Of a stretch of 64,000 nt of DNA, positions 11,681 to 24,339 are shown in pieces. Source of the stretch: Phaseolus vulgaris (taxonomy: Eukaryota; Streptophyta; Magnoliopsida; Fabales; Fabaceae). Position numbers and translations under genes: made by a program. The stretch spans positions 34,742,763 to 34,806,762 of the forward strand of contig NC_023756.2 in the NCBI RefSeq assembly GCF_000499845.2, read 5' to 3'. Under the pieces are notes generated by a model, which worked only from the letters and a program-made list of their open reading frames with translations, was not told the origin of the DNA and did not search any database. Positions within the stretch are counted from its first letter, which is position 1. Every line of letters starts with the position of its first letter.

Positions 11681-13028
11681 TATTCAAGATGGCTTTCTTT
11701 TTAAAGGAAAACGTTTTTGTGTTCCTCAATGCTCTATTAGATTATCTCTTGTTAGAGAAGCTCATGAGGGGGGTTTAATGGGACATTTTGGGGTTGCTAA
11801 CACTTTGGATGTGTTGCATGAACATTTCTTTTGGCCTCATATGCATAAACATGTTCATAGTTTGTGTGATAAATGCATAGCTTGCCGCAAAGCTAAGTCT
11901 AAAATGCATCCCCATGGTCTATATACTCCTCTACCTATCCCTTCAATGCCTTGGGTAGATATATCTATGGATTTCATCTTAGGCTTACCCAAGACATCAA
12001 AGGGAAAGGACTCCATTTTTGTGGTAGTGGATCGTTTTTCAAAGATGGCTCACTTTATTCCTTGCCACAAAGTGGATGATGCATGCCACATTGCAAACCT
12101 CTTCTTCCAAGAAGTGGTTCGCCTACATGGGATTCCTAGGTCTATAGTGTCCGATAGAGATCCCAAGTTCTTGAGTCACTTTTGGAAGACCTTGTGGGGC
12201 AAGCTTGGGACTAAGCTTTTATTTTCTACCACTTGCCACCCACAAACTGATGATCAAACCGAGGTGGTGAATAGAACTTTAGGACAACTATTGAGATGTT
12301 TTATTTCGGGGAATCCTAGAGTGTGGGAGAATTTACTACCCCATGTTGAGTTTGCATATAATCGTGTAGTAAATTCTACCACCTCACATTCTCCTTTTGA
12401 GGTGGTCTATGGGTTTAATCCCCTAACACCTCTTGATCTTCTTCCTATTCCCCTTCTTGGAGATGTCTTGTGCAAAGATGGGGATGAAAAGGCTTCTTTT
12501 GTGAAAACTTTGCATAAAGACATCAAGAAGAGAATTGAGAAGAAGGTTGGCAAGTATACTGAACTTGCCAATAAGAGGAGAAAAGCATTGTTGTTTGATG
12601 AGGGCGATTGGGTTTGGCTTCACTTGAGGAAGGATCGCTTTCCTACTCAAAGGAAGTCCAAACTAATGCCTCGAGGGGATGGACCTTTCCAAATCCTCAA
12701 GAGGATTAATGACAATGCTTATGAGTTAGATATGCCTGATACATTCTTAGGTAGTCATACTTTTAATGTCAGCGATCTAACTCCTTTTTCTGTAGGTCTC
12801 CAGAATTCGTGGTCGAATTCTCTCCAACTCGGGGAGTATGATGGAGATCAAGCTCAAGAGGACATGGAGGCCAATCAACAAGATCAAGAAGAGGTAGAGG
12901 CACAAATGGAGGACACCCATGGAGGTCAAAGCCCACCTCAAAGGCTTACAAGAAGCATGTTCAAAGCTTTAGGAGCTAGGGGACATTTATTTTCTCTTTT
13001 TGTACTTTCTTTGGTTGAAGGTGCTTAG
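11670..13028 (+). pseudogene. Integrase and C-terminus of element A pol
   Basis: [16 protein letters not shown] and EHFFWPHM lead into CDKCIAC (zinc-binding HHCC domain). The DDE core follows: first D in SMDFILGLP, second in VSDRDPKF, E in DQTEVVNR. Next come the region [18 protein letters not shown] and FNVSDLTPF, then an acidic, glutamine-rich tail ending at TAG 13026-13028. The tail has no obvious chromodomain. The acidic tail is conserved in the duplicate at 6124-6386. Confidence 0.9.
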
Positions 13029-13087
13029 AGGGAAACATTAGAAACCTCTTTTGTTATTGCATCTTTTAGGCTTTAGTTAGGAGCTTT

Positions 13088-13099
13088 AGGAGGGGGGTG
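13088..13099 (+). other. Polypurine tract of element A
   Basis: AGGAGGGGGGTG directly before the right LTR; it primes plus-strand DNA synthesis in LTR elements. Confidence 0.7.
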
Positions 13100-13871
13100 T
13101 GTTAGTAGATAGGTGTAGGAGTAGAATAGGAGGTGCCAAAGTGAAGGAAGAGGTCACACCTTCCTCATGCCTTGTAAATAGGCGCCAGGTCTAGAATATG
13201 TTTAGGGGGGAAATTTGAATTTGTGTAGCTTACATTTCAGCACCTTAGGCTATAAATAGAGGTGCTCCCTTTGTAAAATTCAGATTTGAATTTTAGAGAA
13301 AAGAAACTATACTCAAATTTTTGAGTGATCATTGGAAAGCTTTTGAGCCTTCTTCTCTAGTCTTATCTTGAAGGATCCATGGTGTCCTCAAGTGGCGGCA
13401 GCACACTCATCTAGGAGCAACCATCCTTCTAGTGGCGTGATCATCCAACCATACATCCATCTTCATGAGAACTCTCTTCTCCTTCCTTTCTTCTTTTGTT
13501 AATTCCTTGTCTTAGCTTGTTTCCTTGTTGATTTTGGTTTGGCAGTTTCAGTTTTAATTGTGTTGCTTCGGTTCTTTTGTTGTACCTTGCTGTTCTTTAT
13601 CTTTCTTCTTCTTTTTCCAGCTTTTAGTTCGGTACAATTTAATTTCCAGCACTCTGTTTCAGTTTGCTTAGCTTTTGTGCCTTTTTGTTCGGTTCAATTT
13701 GACTATAATTGGAACTTCTATATGAGTTTGTGTTTTGGCACTAGTTTTGGTGAGTTCTTGTTCATAGAACCTTGATCCATTTCTATGATAAAATGCCTAT
13801 CTCTTAACCAACTCAAGATGATTCCTAAGAATGTCAAGAATCATTCTAATTGTGCTAGTGGAATCACATCA
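13100..13871 (+). repeat. Right LTR of element A
   Basis: Same length as the left LTR with about 12 substitutions. Ends ACATCA. Followed by TATTA, which may be a 5-bp target duplication (see 6121-6125). Confidence 0.92.
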
Positions 13872-15337
13872 TATTAGGATAGTGTAGAAAATGGCATTGA
13901 TTAAGTAAGAATATGTACATTAGAGAAACAAGTATTGTTACATTTTTTTCTCCCCGACCATTGTTCTGCAGGGATATAGGACATACATTGTATCAGTATT
14001 TCAATCGAGGGAAGGAAATTTCTTTGTTGCAAACATTAAAGCATATGCATGACAAGGAGGAGAGTTAGAAACAACAAATCTATAGGAGGCTAATTTTCAT
14101 CAGTCAAGGGAAATCCACCCAAACAAATTCAAAAGGAAAGGCAATGCCTATTGGACATTTGTGGAAAGAAAGCATTTTTGGGAACTTCAAACAAAGCATC
14201 AACAACATAAAATGGAGACATAATCTAATTATCAAGCTTGTTAAATTGGATGACAGAGACTACACTTTTTATTGTTGTAATTGTTGTTAGGAGGGGGTTA
14301 AGGACATCTTATTTATGTATACTTAATGCTCTATATAAAATAGTAGGAAGTTTGTATATGTTAGAAGGTAATGCAGGAGGGAGATGTCGTTTAAATGACA
14401 CAATTTTTTTTTTCTTTTGTGTAATGATTGGGAGAATTTATTGCCCCATAAAAAACAATAAATGTAGTATATATTTTATCATCATCTAAATTGAAATTAT
14501 AAAATAGGTAGTCTTATTAAAAAAAACATAAGTCATATATGTTTATTAAAATAAACTTATTTACATCCAAAATAAATTGACAGCTTGTGTAATGTAAGAT
14601 TTATAAAAAAAGAATTATTCCAATCTATCTCCACTTAGTTGTAGATTTATTGATTTCAACTTTTTGTTATAATAATTTGAGGATTCTTTCTTCAATAAAT
14701 AAGATTATGTTCGTAATAAATAAACTAAAAAATTAACCTATGACGTTTCTACATCAAACTAACACTTGATTAATTTTCATTATGAGAAAATATTATCTTC
14801 ATGATTCCATTATTATTTTGATTTTTATTAAGAAGTAATCTTTTAAACATAGAATTCAAATGTATAAAAAGTTATTTTGATTAGCAAACAAACATCAATG
14901 TTGTGTGTTCATTTGTAATCTTTGATTGAGTTAATTATATTTAATGTGAAGATATTTAATTTGATCAAAGCATCAAATTTACAAAAAAAAAATTATAATA
15001 GAAGATGATACATACCAACATAGGAAAAGGTAATTGAAAAAATAGTTGTGAGATTCTATGTGATTCTGGAAAAAAAAATGTGAACTACGTAAGAACTACT
15101 TGCACGTTCTTTGTGAACCTTTGAGAATGAAGCAACTACATGTAAAGTTCTTGTGGTTAAGAATTAACAACAAAAGTCACAATAATAGTGTGATGGACAC
15201 CAAATACAAAGAAATAGCTTTATCTTATGGAGAGATTGGGAAAAGTATATAGTGAATAAAATAATAACAAATAATTTAACAAAGGCACCATATTTTATAA
15301 GAAAAATGGTTAAGAGAAAAAAAAGTATAGACAAAGA
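13872..15337. other. Unassigned AT-rich sequence
   Basis: 1.4 kb between element A and the second LINE fragment. I recognise no domain. A purine-rich run GTTAGGAGGGGGTTAAGG at about 14285 resembles a polypurine tract but no LTR could be paired with it. The 83-codon frame at 14238 has no recognisable features. Confidence 0.5.
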
Positions 15338-16330
15338 GATTTTATAGGTTGTTCTTAGTTTCAAAGCCGCAATTACATCAACAATATGGGATTTTGGTCA
15401 ATTGAGATATGAGAGTTGAGGCTAACACTTAGAATGAATATCTTTAAATGGAAGAAGATAGTGTTGGAGGACCTCAAATTAAAAATTACCAATACATCAC
15501 TACATAGGAATAAGAAGAAGATGAGGTTATGGGGGGAGGAAGCTTTATTTGCCCAAATTCGTATACAATATCATTCAAGCCATAAAAATTGGTGAATTCC
15601 AACCACATGGTACATTGAAGAAGCTCTTGACCTACAAAGTCCCTCCAAAGGCTTTGTGCCTCTCTTTGAAGCTATTTTGGAATAGACTCCTAACTAAGGA
15701 TAATTTAAAAAAGCCCAATATAATACTCCCTCCTAACTAGCTATTGTGACCGTTTTGAAACTTCAGTGATGAATCAACTAAACATATTTTCTTCACTAGC
15801 AACAAATCCTATGAAATGTGGAATATCAATTAAAGATGGGTGGAGTTGAGTAAGGTTCTACATTGTTATATCATACAACCTTTTGTGCATCATAATGGTG
15901 AGATTGGTAAAGTTAAGAATTTGGATTGAAAAAGATTGTGTTTGCTATTATTCGGAGTATTTATAGAATGAGAAGAATATTTGTCTTCAAAGATAAAATT
16001 TTAATGGTTATTCAAGACATTAAATATCTATGTAGGCGTGAAGTATTACGTGAAATAATAAAGATTGTCCTTCATTTTCACTTTGGGATAGCAATCATGA
16101 AACATGCCTTCAAAGGATATAAGGTGTTTGGGTTTGATTTATATGTTTGTGTTGTTCTTGAGGTATTGTGCAACAACATATGACATTTAACACTTGAGAT
16201 AGAAACTAAGGGCATATTCTTATCTCTCTAAAGCTTGTGTTATAAGTTGTTGCAAACTATTAAGTTTTATAGGTTCCTTTCTTTTTACTCAAGTGAAAGG
16301 GTTGGTATTCATTGTACCAAGTCTATAACA
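15338..16330 (+). pseudogene. LINE pol 3' end and 3' UTR, copy 2
   Basis: The first 540 bp match 3412-3953 (zf-RVT-like region). Sequence then continues with KKIVFAIIRSIYRMRRIFVF, which resembles the end of plant L1 pol proteins (typically an IxWxIWxxRN-type motif). The T/G-rich tract after 16200, ending near GTATTCATTGTACCAAG, resembles an L1 3' UTR. Heavily decayed, with no intact frame. It marks the start of macro-repeat unit 1. Confidence 0.55.
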
Positions 16331-16449
16331 TGGAGTTTGATTGCTGAATAAACAAAAAACAAAAATAGGATGGTATGATAGGAAGTGAATATGAATGTTT
16401 TTGATAGGTCCACAATCAAGCAGTCAAGGGTCTAGTAACACATTTACCT

Positions 16450-16802
16450 CTTTTGGAGATGTCATATCCTCTAGATATATGACTAAATAATACACACACA
16501 TATATATACGTGTGTAAACCTCACTTTATAAGCACTTTTGTAAAGTTAAATTAGACTTAAATTTCAATTTCTTAATATGATATTAGATCATATTAGTATC
16601 TATCCTAATGAGATTTATTAGACCACTTGTGTCACTTGCTATCAAGGTCCATATACTCCATGTCCTCTGTAGGAGGGAGCATGTTAAAAATCTTACATCT
16701 TCTAGAAATATGGTCAAATAACAATATGTAGATGGATACAAAATTTACCTTACCAAATTAGTTTTATAAAATTGAGTTAGACTTAAATTCACCTTCTTAA
16801 TA
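16450..16802 (+). mobile_element. TRIM-like miniature LTR element
   Basis: Two degenerate direct repeats of about 125 bp (about 16450-16577 and 16682-16802) share CTCTAGATATATG / TTCTAGAAATATG, TTAGACTTAAATT and CTTCTTAATA at the end. Between them lie about 104 bp that begin TGATATTAGATCATATTAG, a decayed form of the TGGTATCAGAGCCAT primer-binding site, and end in the purine run GTAGGAGGGAGCA. There is no coding capacity. Architecture LTR - PBS - PPT - LTR in about 350 bp fits a TRIM. A second copy at 33502-34865 is split by a solo LTR. The left LTR holds a small CA/TA microsatellite (16491-16517). Confidence 0.65.
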
Positions 16803-17396
16803 TGTTTTGTTAATCTTCATTACAATGGTTGGTAATACTTTAATGATCAAATTTTTATACTGTTTTACTCCACAATAATAAGATGGAAAAGAATGAAGTG
16901 GACAATATCTTGACATGAAAATTTAGATGCATTTTGCATATTATGCATGATAACTAGGTAATTGAAATTTGATAGAGTAATGTTTTGTATAAAAAAATTT
17001 GATTGAAGAGTGTTGTCTACAAGAAGCTAGGGTAAGAACCAAGTGAAGTTCTGTGTAGAAAGGATGATAATCAATAAAAAAAAATCACACTATTAGTTAA
17101 TTTGATTCGAATTCATAATTTTATGAATCGAAAATCTAATACCAAAATTAATTAATATTGATTTTATTGAGTTAAGTGATTAAATTAAAAAAGTGAAACT
17201 AACTTAATTGGTTTTATAGAGGTTTTTTAATTGATTAGATTGATATAAGCATAAAACATCATTAGTTAATTAAAGATAAAAACACCAATCAATTAACCAA
17301 GATGAAACCTAAAATTTCCAGCAACAAGAGAAAAGGTGTACCAAAAAATACGTGTGAACAATAACAATAACAAAAACACAAAATTGGATTATTAGA
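16803..17396. other. AT-rich sequence without recognisable features
   Basis: The first about 60 bp are shared with 34866-34920; the remainder is absent from unit 2. No ORF of note. Confidence 0.5.
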
Positions 17397-19026
17397 GATC
17401 ACCATCATATTAAAACTCTCCTCAATCTTCTTAATGAATACTTTGAATGCTTCCTATTAAGTGAAATATCAAATCTAAATCAAATCAAGGAAGTACCAAG
17501 TAATTTTAAAAAATAAATTCTATTGTAAAATTACTTGATACTTCAATGACTGATTAAGATAGATCTTCACATATAAAAAAAGGACAAATCTCAATTCTAT
17601 CACGCACTTTGAGTGCCTTATTTCATTTTGTTGATGAGTTTTGCATAATATATATAGGCCTTCAATGTAACAAACAACAATTAAACATTTAATATTTATT
17701 TTTAACATTAATAAATATATAAATATTTTCATGTGTAAATTAAATTTATCATTCATTAAAACTAGATAAATACATGTTTTTAATAAATATTTTCATCAAA
17801 GAGTAAATACACACAAACTTCTAATAAATACATGTAAAAATTATAAATACATAATTAAATACTTTCATATTATAAACATATATTAAATATAAATATTTAA
17901 TAAATTTAGTTTTTTATTAGTATTTACATAAACATTAATAATATCATTTCCTATACTTATTAAATATAATAAATAATTAATATACTATGCACTGAATTTG
18001 AATTTATTAATGTATATTTTATAAAAAAATACATTAATGTTTTTAATAGATATATGCACTAAATAGCTTCATATTATAAATATATATATATATTTATAAT
18101 ATATAATTATGATTACTTAAAAATTGAGCAACTATTAGTTAAATAAGTTTTGTAATATTTAATTGTTGGATAGTAATTGAAATTGGTAAACCATATAAGA
18201 TTTACATCTCATTTTTCTTGGTTTGTCTCGTACAAATGAAGGTCAACCCCACACATGAGCTGATAAAAAAAACCACAAATATGAAAAAAAAAGTTAAAAA
18301 CTTTTTATTCACAATGTTATAGCAATTTTTTTATTACAAAATTTGAATTTCTCATGCTAAACAAGTACATTAAGTAAATAAAGTTAAATAGTTAAAAAAC
18401 TTAAAATATTGAGTATTTATTATTTATCGTAAGAAAATAATAAATATATTGTGAAAAAAAAGTTAAAGGAACATAAAATAAAATCCAACTTTTTTTTGTA
18501 TATGTGTAAATAAATATAAATAATTTATAATTAATAAAATTATATATTAAATTTACCTCCGAATAAATCAATAATCAATTATATTTAACATACAAACAAT
18601 TTTATAAAACAATAAAGATTTTAAAGAAAAATTATATAAACTACATAACATAGGTCTATGTAAAACAAGTGTATGTAAGATAGGTTTATTTAAGATAGGT
18701 CTATGTGAGACAGGTCTATCTGAGACAGGTCATTTTGAGACAGATCTACCTATATATATATGTGTGTCTATAGCTCAACAAAACATAATAATACACTCAA
18801 AGTGGTTAGGAATTGTAGTATTTTCCATAGATTTTTCTCCTAGGTTTAACAATTCTATTGTTTCTTAAATTTTGTCTGAAGATCTATCTTATTCAGTCAA
18901 TGAAGTATCAAGTAATTATGAAATCATTTTCCTAAAATTATTTGGTACTTCCTTGATTTAATTGAGATTGAGATTTCATGAGTGAATAAAAAGCATTCAA
19001 AGACTTTATCCTGATAAAAGGTGAAC
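17397..19026. mobile_element. Long-TIR non-autonomous DNA element T1
   Basis: The ends are inverted repeats of about 260 bp. The left arm contains CAAGGAAGTACCAAGTAATT and TGATTAAGATAGATCTTCA; the right arm contains their reverse complements AATTATTTGGTACTTCCTTG and GAAGATCTATCTTATTCAGT. Outer ends are about GATCACC (left) and GGTGAAC (right). The interior is AT-rich, without a transposase, and holds a 15-bp minisatellite. Long TIRs suggest a Mutator-like or foldback type, but I could not find a clean target duplication. It is the first of two tandem copies; a third lies at 35937-37698. Confidence 0.65.
18641..18750. repeat. 15-bp minisatellite in T1
   Basis: Imperfect repeats of the theme AGACAGGTCTATCTG (variants AGATAGGTCTATGTG, AGACAGGTCATTTTG). 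Also present in T2 (21311-21412) and T2' (37251-37330). Confidence 0.8.
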
Positions 19027-20043
19027 ATTTCAATCCTTTAATTTTTGATTTTTTTAGCAAAAAAATGCATTGGATTAATTTGCAGTACATTTTTTTCCTC
19101 TTTTGCTAATTTTCACTTTTATTATTCTACTTCTCAACATTTTTTTTATTAATGATGAACTATTTATAATAATGGTTTAGATTCGTATTATTGATTTATG
19201 AATCCGAACGGTATCAATTAATTTTTTTTTAAATTTAAAGTTTTAATTTTACTGCATCAGCTAATTTAAACAACTTCAATGTTATTTGTTTGGTAATTGG
19301 GTATGTATTATTAATTATAATGTATAAAGTTTTATAGTACAACTATAAATTTATGTTGTAATTCCTTTTAATATTTGGTTTATGTAAGTTAATTAAAAAT
19401 TGTGTTATCTACTCATTTTTACTCAAATCTGATTGTAATGGATCTGAATGTTCCAAATTTAATTATTTTTTATGATAAAAATAAAGAAAACAATGCAAAA
19501 CTTTTTCATATGCTGGGAGAAAGGTATCATGTTATTTCTTCTTCAAATATCTTTACATGGAAATCAACATCTTCTTCCTTTGTCAGTGTCATCCTTTTCA
19601 AAGAGGATACAATAATTATTTGGAAACTGAGTCCTATATGTCTCCTCAACCAAATCATTTCACAAAATTGTTGATTGAATTTAGAAAAATAGATAATTTT
19701 TAAAAATTATATATATATATGGATAAATAATGTTTTAAAATATAATTTTATATTGAAGAAATCATACTTTTTTGTTACATTCAATTTTTTTAATTGAAGT
19801 TGTGAAAATTTTATTTTATTTTAAATTTGTGGTGAAATATATAAACATTAAAAAAAATTCATTTGATTAAAATTTTGTTTTCATGTACAATTTCTTTTTC
19901 TTTTAGTTTTACTAATAATACTCTTTTATTCATGCTAAGATTAGTAGAGATTTATTGATTGAATTGCATTGTAAGGAAAATATGGAAAAAAGTTAACAAT
20001 TAATTATCTAATTTGTGCATGTTTTTTTTCTACCTAGTTTAGA
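19027..20043. repeat. T1 downstream flank, part of the 2.6-kb tandem unit
   Basis: AT-rich and non-coding. Its first two thirds correspond to 21789-22383, and it also matches 34960-35936. It shows that T1 and T2 were duplicated together with flanking DNA (period about 2647 bp between GATCACC starts at 17397 and 20044). Confidence 0.7.
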
Positions 20044-21788
20044 GATCACCATCATATTAAAATTCTTGTGAGTCTTCTCAATGAACACTTTGAATACTTC
20101 CTACTAAGTGAAATATCAAATCTCAATCAAATTAAGGAAGTACCAAATAATTTTAAAAAATAAATTTAGTTATAAAATTATCTGATACTTCATTAACTTG
20201 TTAAGATAGATTTTCACATATAAAAAAATAGAACAAGCCCCCAATTCTACCATCCACTTTGAGTGTCTTATTTCATTTTGTTGATGAGAACTTTGCACTA
20301 ATATATATAGGCATTCACCCTAGTAAGATGAATTAAACATTTAATATTTATTTTTAACATTAAATAAATACATAAATACTTTCATGTATAAATTATATGT
20401 ATTGTTTAAAACCGAATAAATACATGTTTTTAATAAATATTTTCATCAAAGAGTAAACACACAAACTTCTAAATAAATGCGTGTATTGATATGTAAAAAT
20501 TATAAATACATAATTAAAATACTTTCATATTATTAACACATATTAAATATAAATATTTAATGAATGTATTTGTTTTATTAGTATTTACATAAACATTAAA
20601 TAATATCATTTATTATATTTATTAAATATAATATATAATTAATATATTATGAACTGAACTTATTAACGTAGACTTTATAAAAAGAAACGGATACATTCAT
20701 GTTTTAATAAATATATGCACTACATAGCTTCATATTATAAATACATACATGATTCTAATACTTTAAATTTAATCTGTAAAAACATTAATAAAAACATTAA
20801 ATACTTTCTTATTATAAATATTTTTTAAGAATTATAAGTTTAGTTTTATATAAAAGTACTTCATGCATTTATTTATTGTAGCATTTATATAAATATTAAA
20901 TAATAATCTCGCTGTTTTTTTAATGTCATTTTTCTTTATTTGTCTCGTATAAATGCACATATGAAAAAAAAAGTTAAAAAAATTCTTTTGACAAGGTTAC
21001 AGCAAATTTTTCATTGCAAACTGAATTCCTCTGGCTAAACAAGGATTTACCATAAGTAAAATAAAGTCAAATAGTTAAAAAAATTTAAGTATTTATTATT
21101 TATTGCAAGTAAATAATAAAATATATTGTGTAAGGAAAAAAATTAAAGTAGAAGAGTAAATAAAATCTAACTTTTTCAGTATATGTGTAAATAAATATAA
21201 ATAATTTATTATTAATAACATTATATATTAAATTTACTTACAAATAAATCAATAATCAATTATATTTAACGTATAAACAATTGTACAAAACAATAACAAA
21301 TTTAAAGAATATGATATGCTAGACAGGTCTATCTAAGATAGGTTTAGGTAAGACATGTCTATGTAAGACAAGTTTATCTAAGGAATGTCTATGTAGGATG
21401 GGTCTACGCTTAGGTGGATTGAAATGTCCAACTCACTTTTATTTTATTTTTCTAAACTAAGGAAATCCCATGACTCAATACACCACCTTAACTAGACCTA
21501 CGACCTATATATATTTGTTTGTAGCTTAACAAAACATAATAAGACACTCAAAGTGAGGATAGAAATTGTAGTTTTTTCCATAGATTTGTCTGTTAGGTTT
21601 AACAATTCTATTGTTTCTTAGATTTTGTGTGAAGATCTATTTTATTAACTCAATGAAGTATCAAATAATTAAGAAATCTTTTCCCTAAAATTATTTGGTA
21701 CTTCCTTGATTTGATTGAGATTGAGGTTTCATGAGTGAATAAAAAGTATTCAAAAAGTTTATCCAGGTAAATTTTATATCATGTGAAT
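20044..21788. mobile_element. Long-TIR non-autonomous DNA element T2
   Basis: Same structure as T1. The left arm has GGAAGTACCAAATAATTTT and the right arm AAATTATTTGGTACTTCCTT. Interior AT-rich, no transposase. Carries the minisatellite at 21311-21412. Confidence 0.65.
21311..21412. repeat. 15-bp minisatellite in T2
   Basis: Theme AGACAGGTCTATCTA with variants such as AGACATGTCTATGTA and GGATGGGTCTACGCT. Confidence 0.8.
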
Positions 21789-22383
21789 ATTTCAATCCTT
21801 TATTTTTAGGTTTTTTGTTTTAAAGAATTGCACAGAATAGATTTCTGGAACACTTTTTTTCCTCTTTTGCTATAATTTTCAGTTTTATTTTTATTCTACT
21901 TCTCAACTTTTTTTTTTATTTACGATGAACTAATCATAATAATGGTTTAGACTCGTATTATCGATCTAAGAATCCGAACAGAATTAATTAAATTTATTTA
22001 AATTTAAAGTTTTACTTTTATTACATCTATTTTAAACAAATTCAATGTTATTTATTTGGAATTGGACATCTATTATTAATTATAATGTATAAAGTTTTAT
22101 AGTAAATTTATGAATTTATGTTGTAATTCTTGTTATTATTTGGTTTATGTAAGTTTATTAAAAATTATGTTATCTACTCAATTTAATAAAAATATTAATA
22201 TTATGCTTGACTTTTTTTAATAATTTTTTACTCAAATCTGATTTGAATGGATCCTTAAAATTTCACATTTAATTATTTTTTATTGTAAAAAATAAAGAAA
22301 AAGAATGCAAAAAAACAAAATCTTGTTTGAGAGTAACTGGGTGGAATTATGTTAGGCATCATCTTATTTCTTCTTCAAATATC
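21789..22383. repeat. T2 downstream flank, cut by the gag-only element
   Basis: Matches 19027-19550. At CAAATATCTTT (22374-22384) it changes to the LTR-element leader, whereas the T1 copy continues. Confidence 0.75.
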
Positions 22384-22962
22384 TTTGAAAAGTTTATCAC
22401 AATTAATTGGCGCTGTTTTGTTTTTGTGTGATTCCAGTACCTATTTTGAGATAACATCTTGAATTTTCAGTGGTTTAAATTTCACTTTCCAATTTGCATT
22501 ATCCAGTTCTAGTTAAATCTTTTAAGTCACACACATTTTATTCAAAAAAATTCCAGTAACACTGTTTTTTGTTTTTCTTCATCTACTCTAGTACTATTCT
22601 TTAGGATTCCTTTGTGTGCTAGCTTTTCTTTGAGTGCCTTATTTTCTTGCTTGTCTTTTTCATTTCATATTCTTCTCCATGTTTTGTCATATCTTTTATT
22701 CTTGTTTATACACTTTCTTGCTTGTCTTTTCTTGTTTCCTTATGTTTTGTGAAGATTTGTTCTTTAAGTAAGTGTAGTTTGCTTTGGCATATTTCACTTG
22801 AAGCTCATCCAATCCACAAGAAGACTTGGTTAAGGACAAAATATATTTTCTTGGAGTGATTTGAGTGAATTTTTTGGCCTATTACAACAAGCTTTCTTTT
22901 GCTTTATTTGCTAACAAGTTTTCTTTAATTGTTTTCTCTTTCTGTTGTGTTTGTTTGTTGTG

Positions 22963-24326
22963 ATGGCTAATATTTCAAGTGGTGCATCTTCCAAAACTAA
23001 ATCCTATCACAAAGCTCACCTTTTGGAAGAACTTGTGGAGGTCAAGAAGCAAATTGTCCATAAAGATGAGAAAATAAGCCAACTTGCCAAAAGATTGCAA
23101 AGACTAGAAGAAGTTCATGCAAGGCAAAATCAACAACATAAGGACAAAAGGAGTTGCACAATTTTTCCAAAAAGCACCATCATCACCAACCACAACAACA
23201 ACATTCTTTTAATTTTGTAAAGTTACCTAGTTTTCATGGGTCTAACGATCCTTCTTTGTATTTAGATTGGAAAGCTAAGGTTGAACGTATTTTTCATGTG
23301 TATAAGGTCACCTAAAACCAAAAGGTTAGGTTAGCTTCCTTAGTTTTCTTAGACTATGCCAAACAATGGTGGCACCATCTTGTATTGGACATTGGGCTAA
23401 ACAAGAGGCCGCCCACGGTCTCTTGGTATGATTTAAAGGCATGCATGCGCGCGAGGTTTGTTCCTCCTCCTCCTCCTCCTAGGAAGGAACACTTGTTGAA
23501 GTTCCAAAGGCTTCATTAAGGACATAGGATGGTAGTTGAATACTTTTATGAATTAGAAACAACTTTGACTAAAATGAATATGCATGATAATGAAGAGTCA
23601 AAGATAAAAAGGTTTGTAAGTGGTTTGTGAAAAGAAATTAAAGATCTTGTAGAATTACATGAGTACTCTTCTTTCAAGAAAGTGGTTCACCTAGCCATCA
23701 AGGTAGAATCACACATTTTGAAAAAAACAACTTTCAAAAATACTCATGATGATGGTTTCTACAAATCTTCTTGTAAGGATACAAATAAATTTTTTTCAAA
23801 AATTGCTCCTTCCACTTTTTCAAAAGACACCATTTCTCACTCTTCTAGGAAGGATGAAACCAAAGTTTCTACACAAATTTCTCCTTCCATTTTTTCAAAC
23901 AAACCCACTTCTAACCAAAAAGTTTCAAAAAACACCCTTTCACCCTCTACCCCTAAGTCACCCACCAAAACTTCAAGAACCAAATGTTTTAAATGTTTAA
24001 GTTTTGAGCACATAGCTGCCAATTGTCCAAAAAAAAGAACCATAATGATACAAGAGGTTAATCAAGACCAAATAAAAACACAAATAAAAATTGAAAATGA
24101 AAGAGAAAGAGAAGAACAAGATCACATGAGTATCATCACTTCACCTCCAAGGTGTTTTTCTTCCTTGTCTTTTTCATTACCTAACCATTCTAAATACTTG
24201 ACATATTTGCTTAAGAAGTTTAGGGATGATATTCCAAAACCTCCTAAAGGTTCTCACCTTCTAAGAGTATTTTCCAAAACTCATTTCATCCCCAAATATT
24301 CTTTCCCAACATGTCATGTAACTTGA
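22963..24326 (+). pseudogene. gag of the gag-only Ty3 element (broken)
   Basis: Begins MANISSGASSKTKSYHKAH with a short coiled coil. A frameshift near 23150-23210 leads to LYLDWKAKVERIFHVYK and WWHHLVLDIGLNKRPP, the retrotransposon gag domain, with in-frame stops where the sister copy at 38506 reads VTLNQ, LHQGH and GLRKK. A CCT microsatellite expands a proline run (RFVPPPPPPRK). The C-terminal half is open: S/T/K-rich linker, then the zinc knuckle CFKCLSFEHIAANC (about 23985). It ends as RDDIPKPPKGSHLL, which resembles the start of the RT linker, so the gag is fused to a stub of pol. Confidence 0.85.
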
Positions 24327-24339
24327 ATTCAAACATATC

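Larger units (their letters stand above)
6387..13871 (+). mobile_element. Ty3/gypsy LTR retrotransposon A
   Basis: Two 772-bp LTRs (6387-7158, 13100-13871) flank a primer-binding site, a 1.2-kb leader, gag-PR-RT-RNase H-integrase and a polypurine tract. Domain order PR-RT-RH-INT defines Ty3/gypsy. The gag (YLDWE then WWHG) and the PR motif DGGS suggest a chromovirus-like lineage such as CRM or Reina, but I see no clear chromodomain. I count about 12 differences between the LTRs (1.6%). At the commonly assumed 1.3e-8 substitutions per site per year that is roughly 0.6 million years. Two frameshifts in pol make the copy defective. TATTA follows the right LTR (13872-13876) and also occurs at 6121-6125. 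Confidence 0.93.

Noticed and set aside
14238..14489. Possible small gene of 83 codons.
   Set aside because: No domain, no relatives in the window, polypyrimidine-derived F-rich end.
15164..15364. 66-codon frame sharing MKLRTTYKI with 3438.
   Set aside because: The shared residues come only from the junction of the duplicated LINE fragment, read on the wrong strand.
16491..16517. Microsatellite ACACACACATATATATACGT as a special structure.
   Set aside because: Short simple repeat within the TRIM LTR, common in AT-rich plant DNA.
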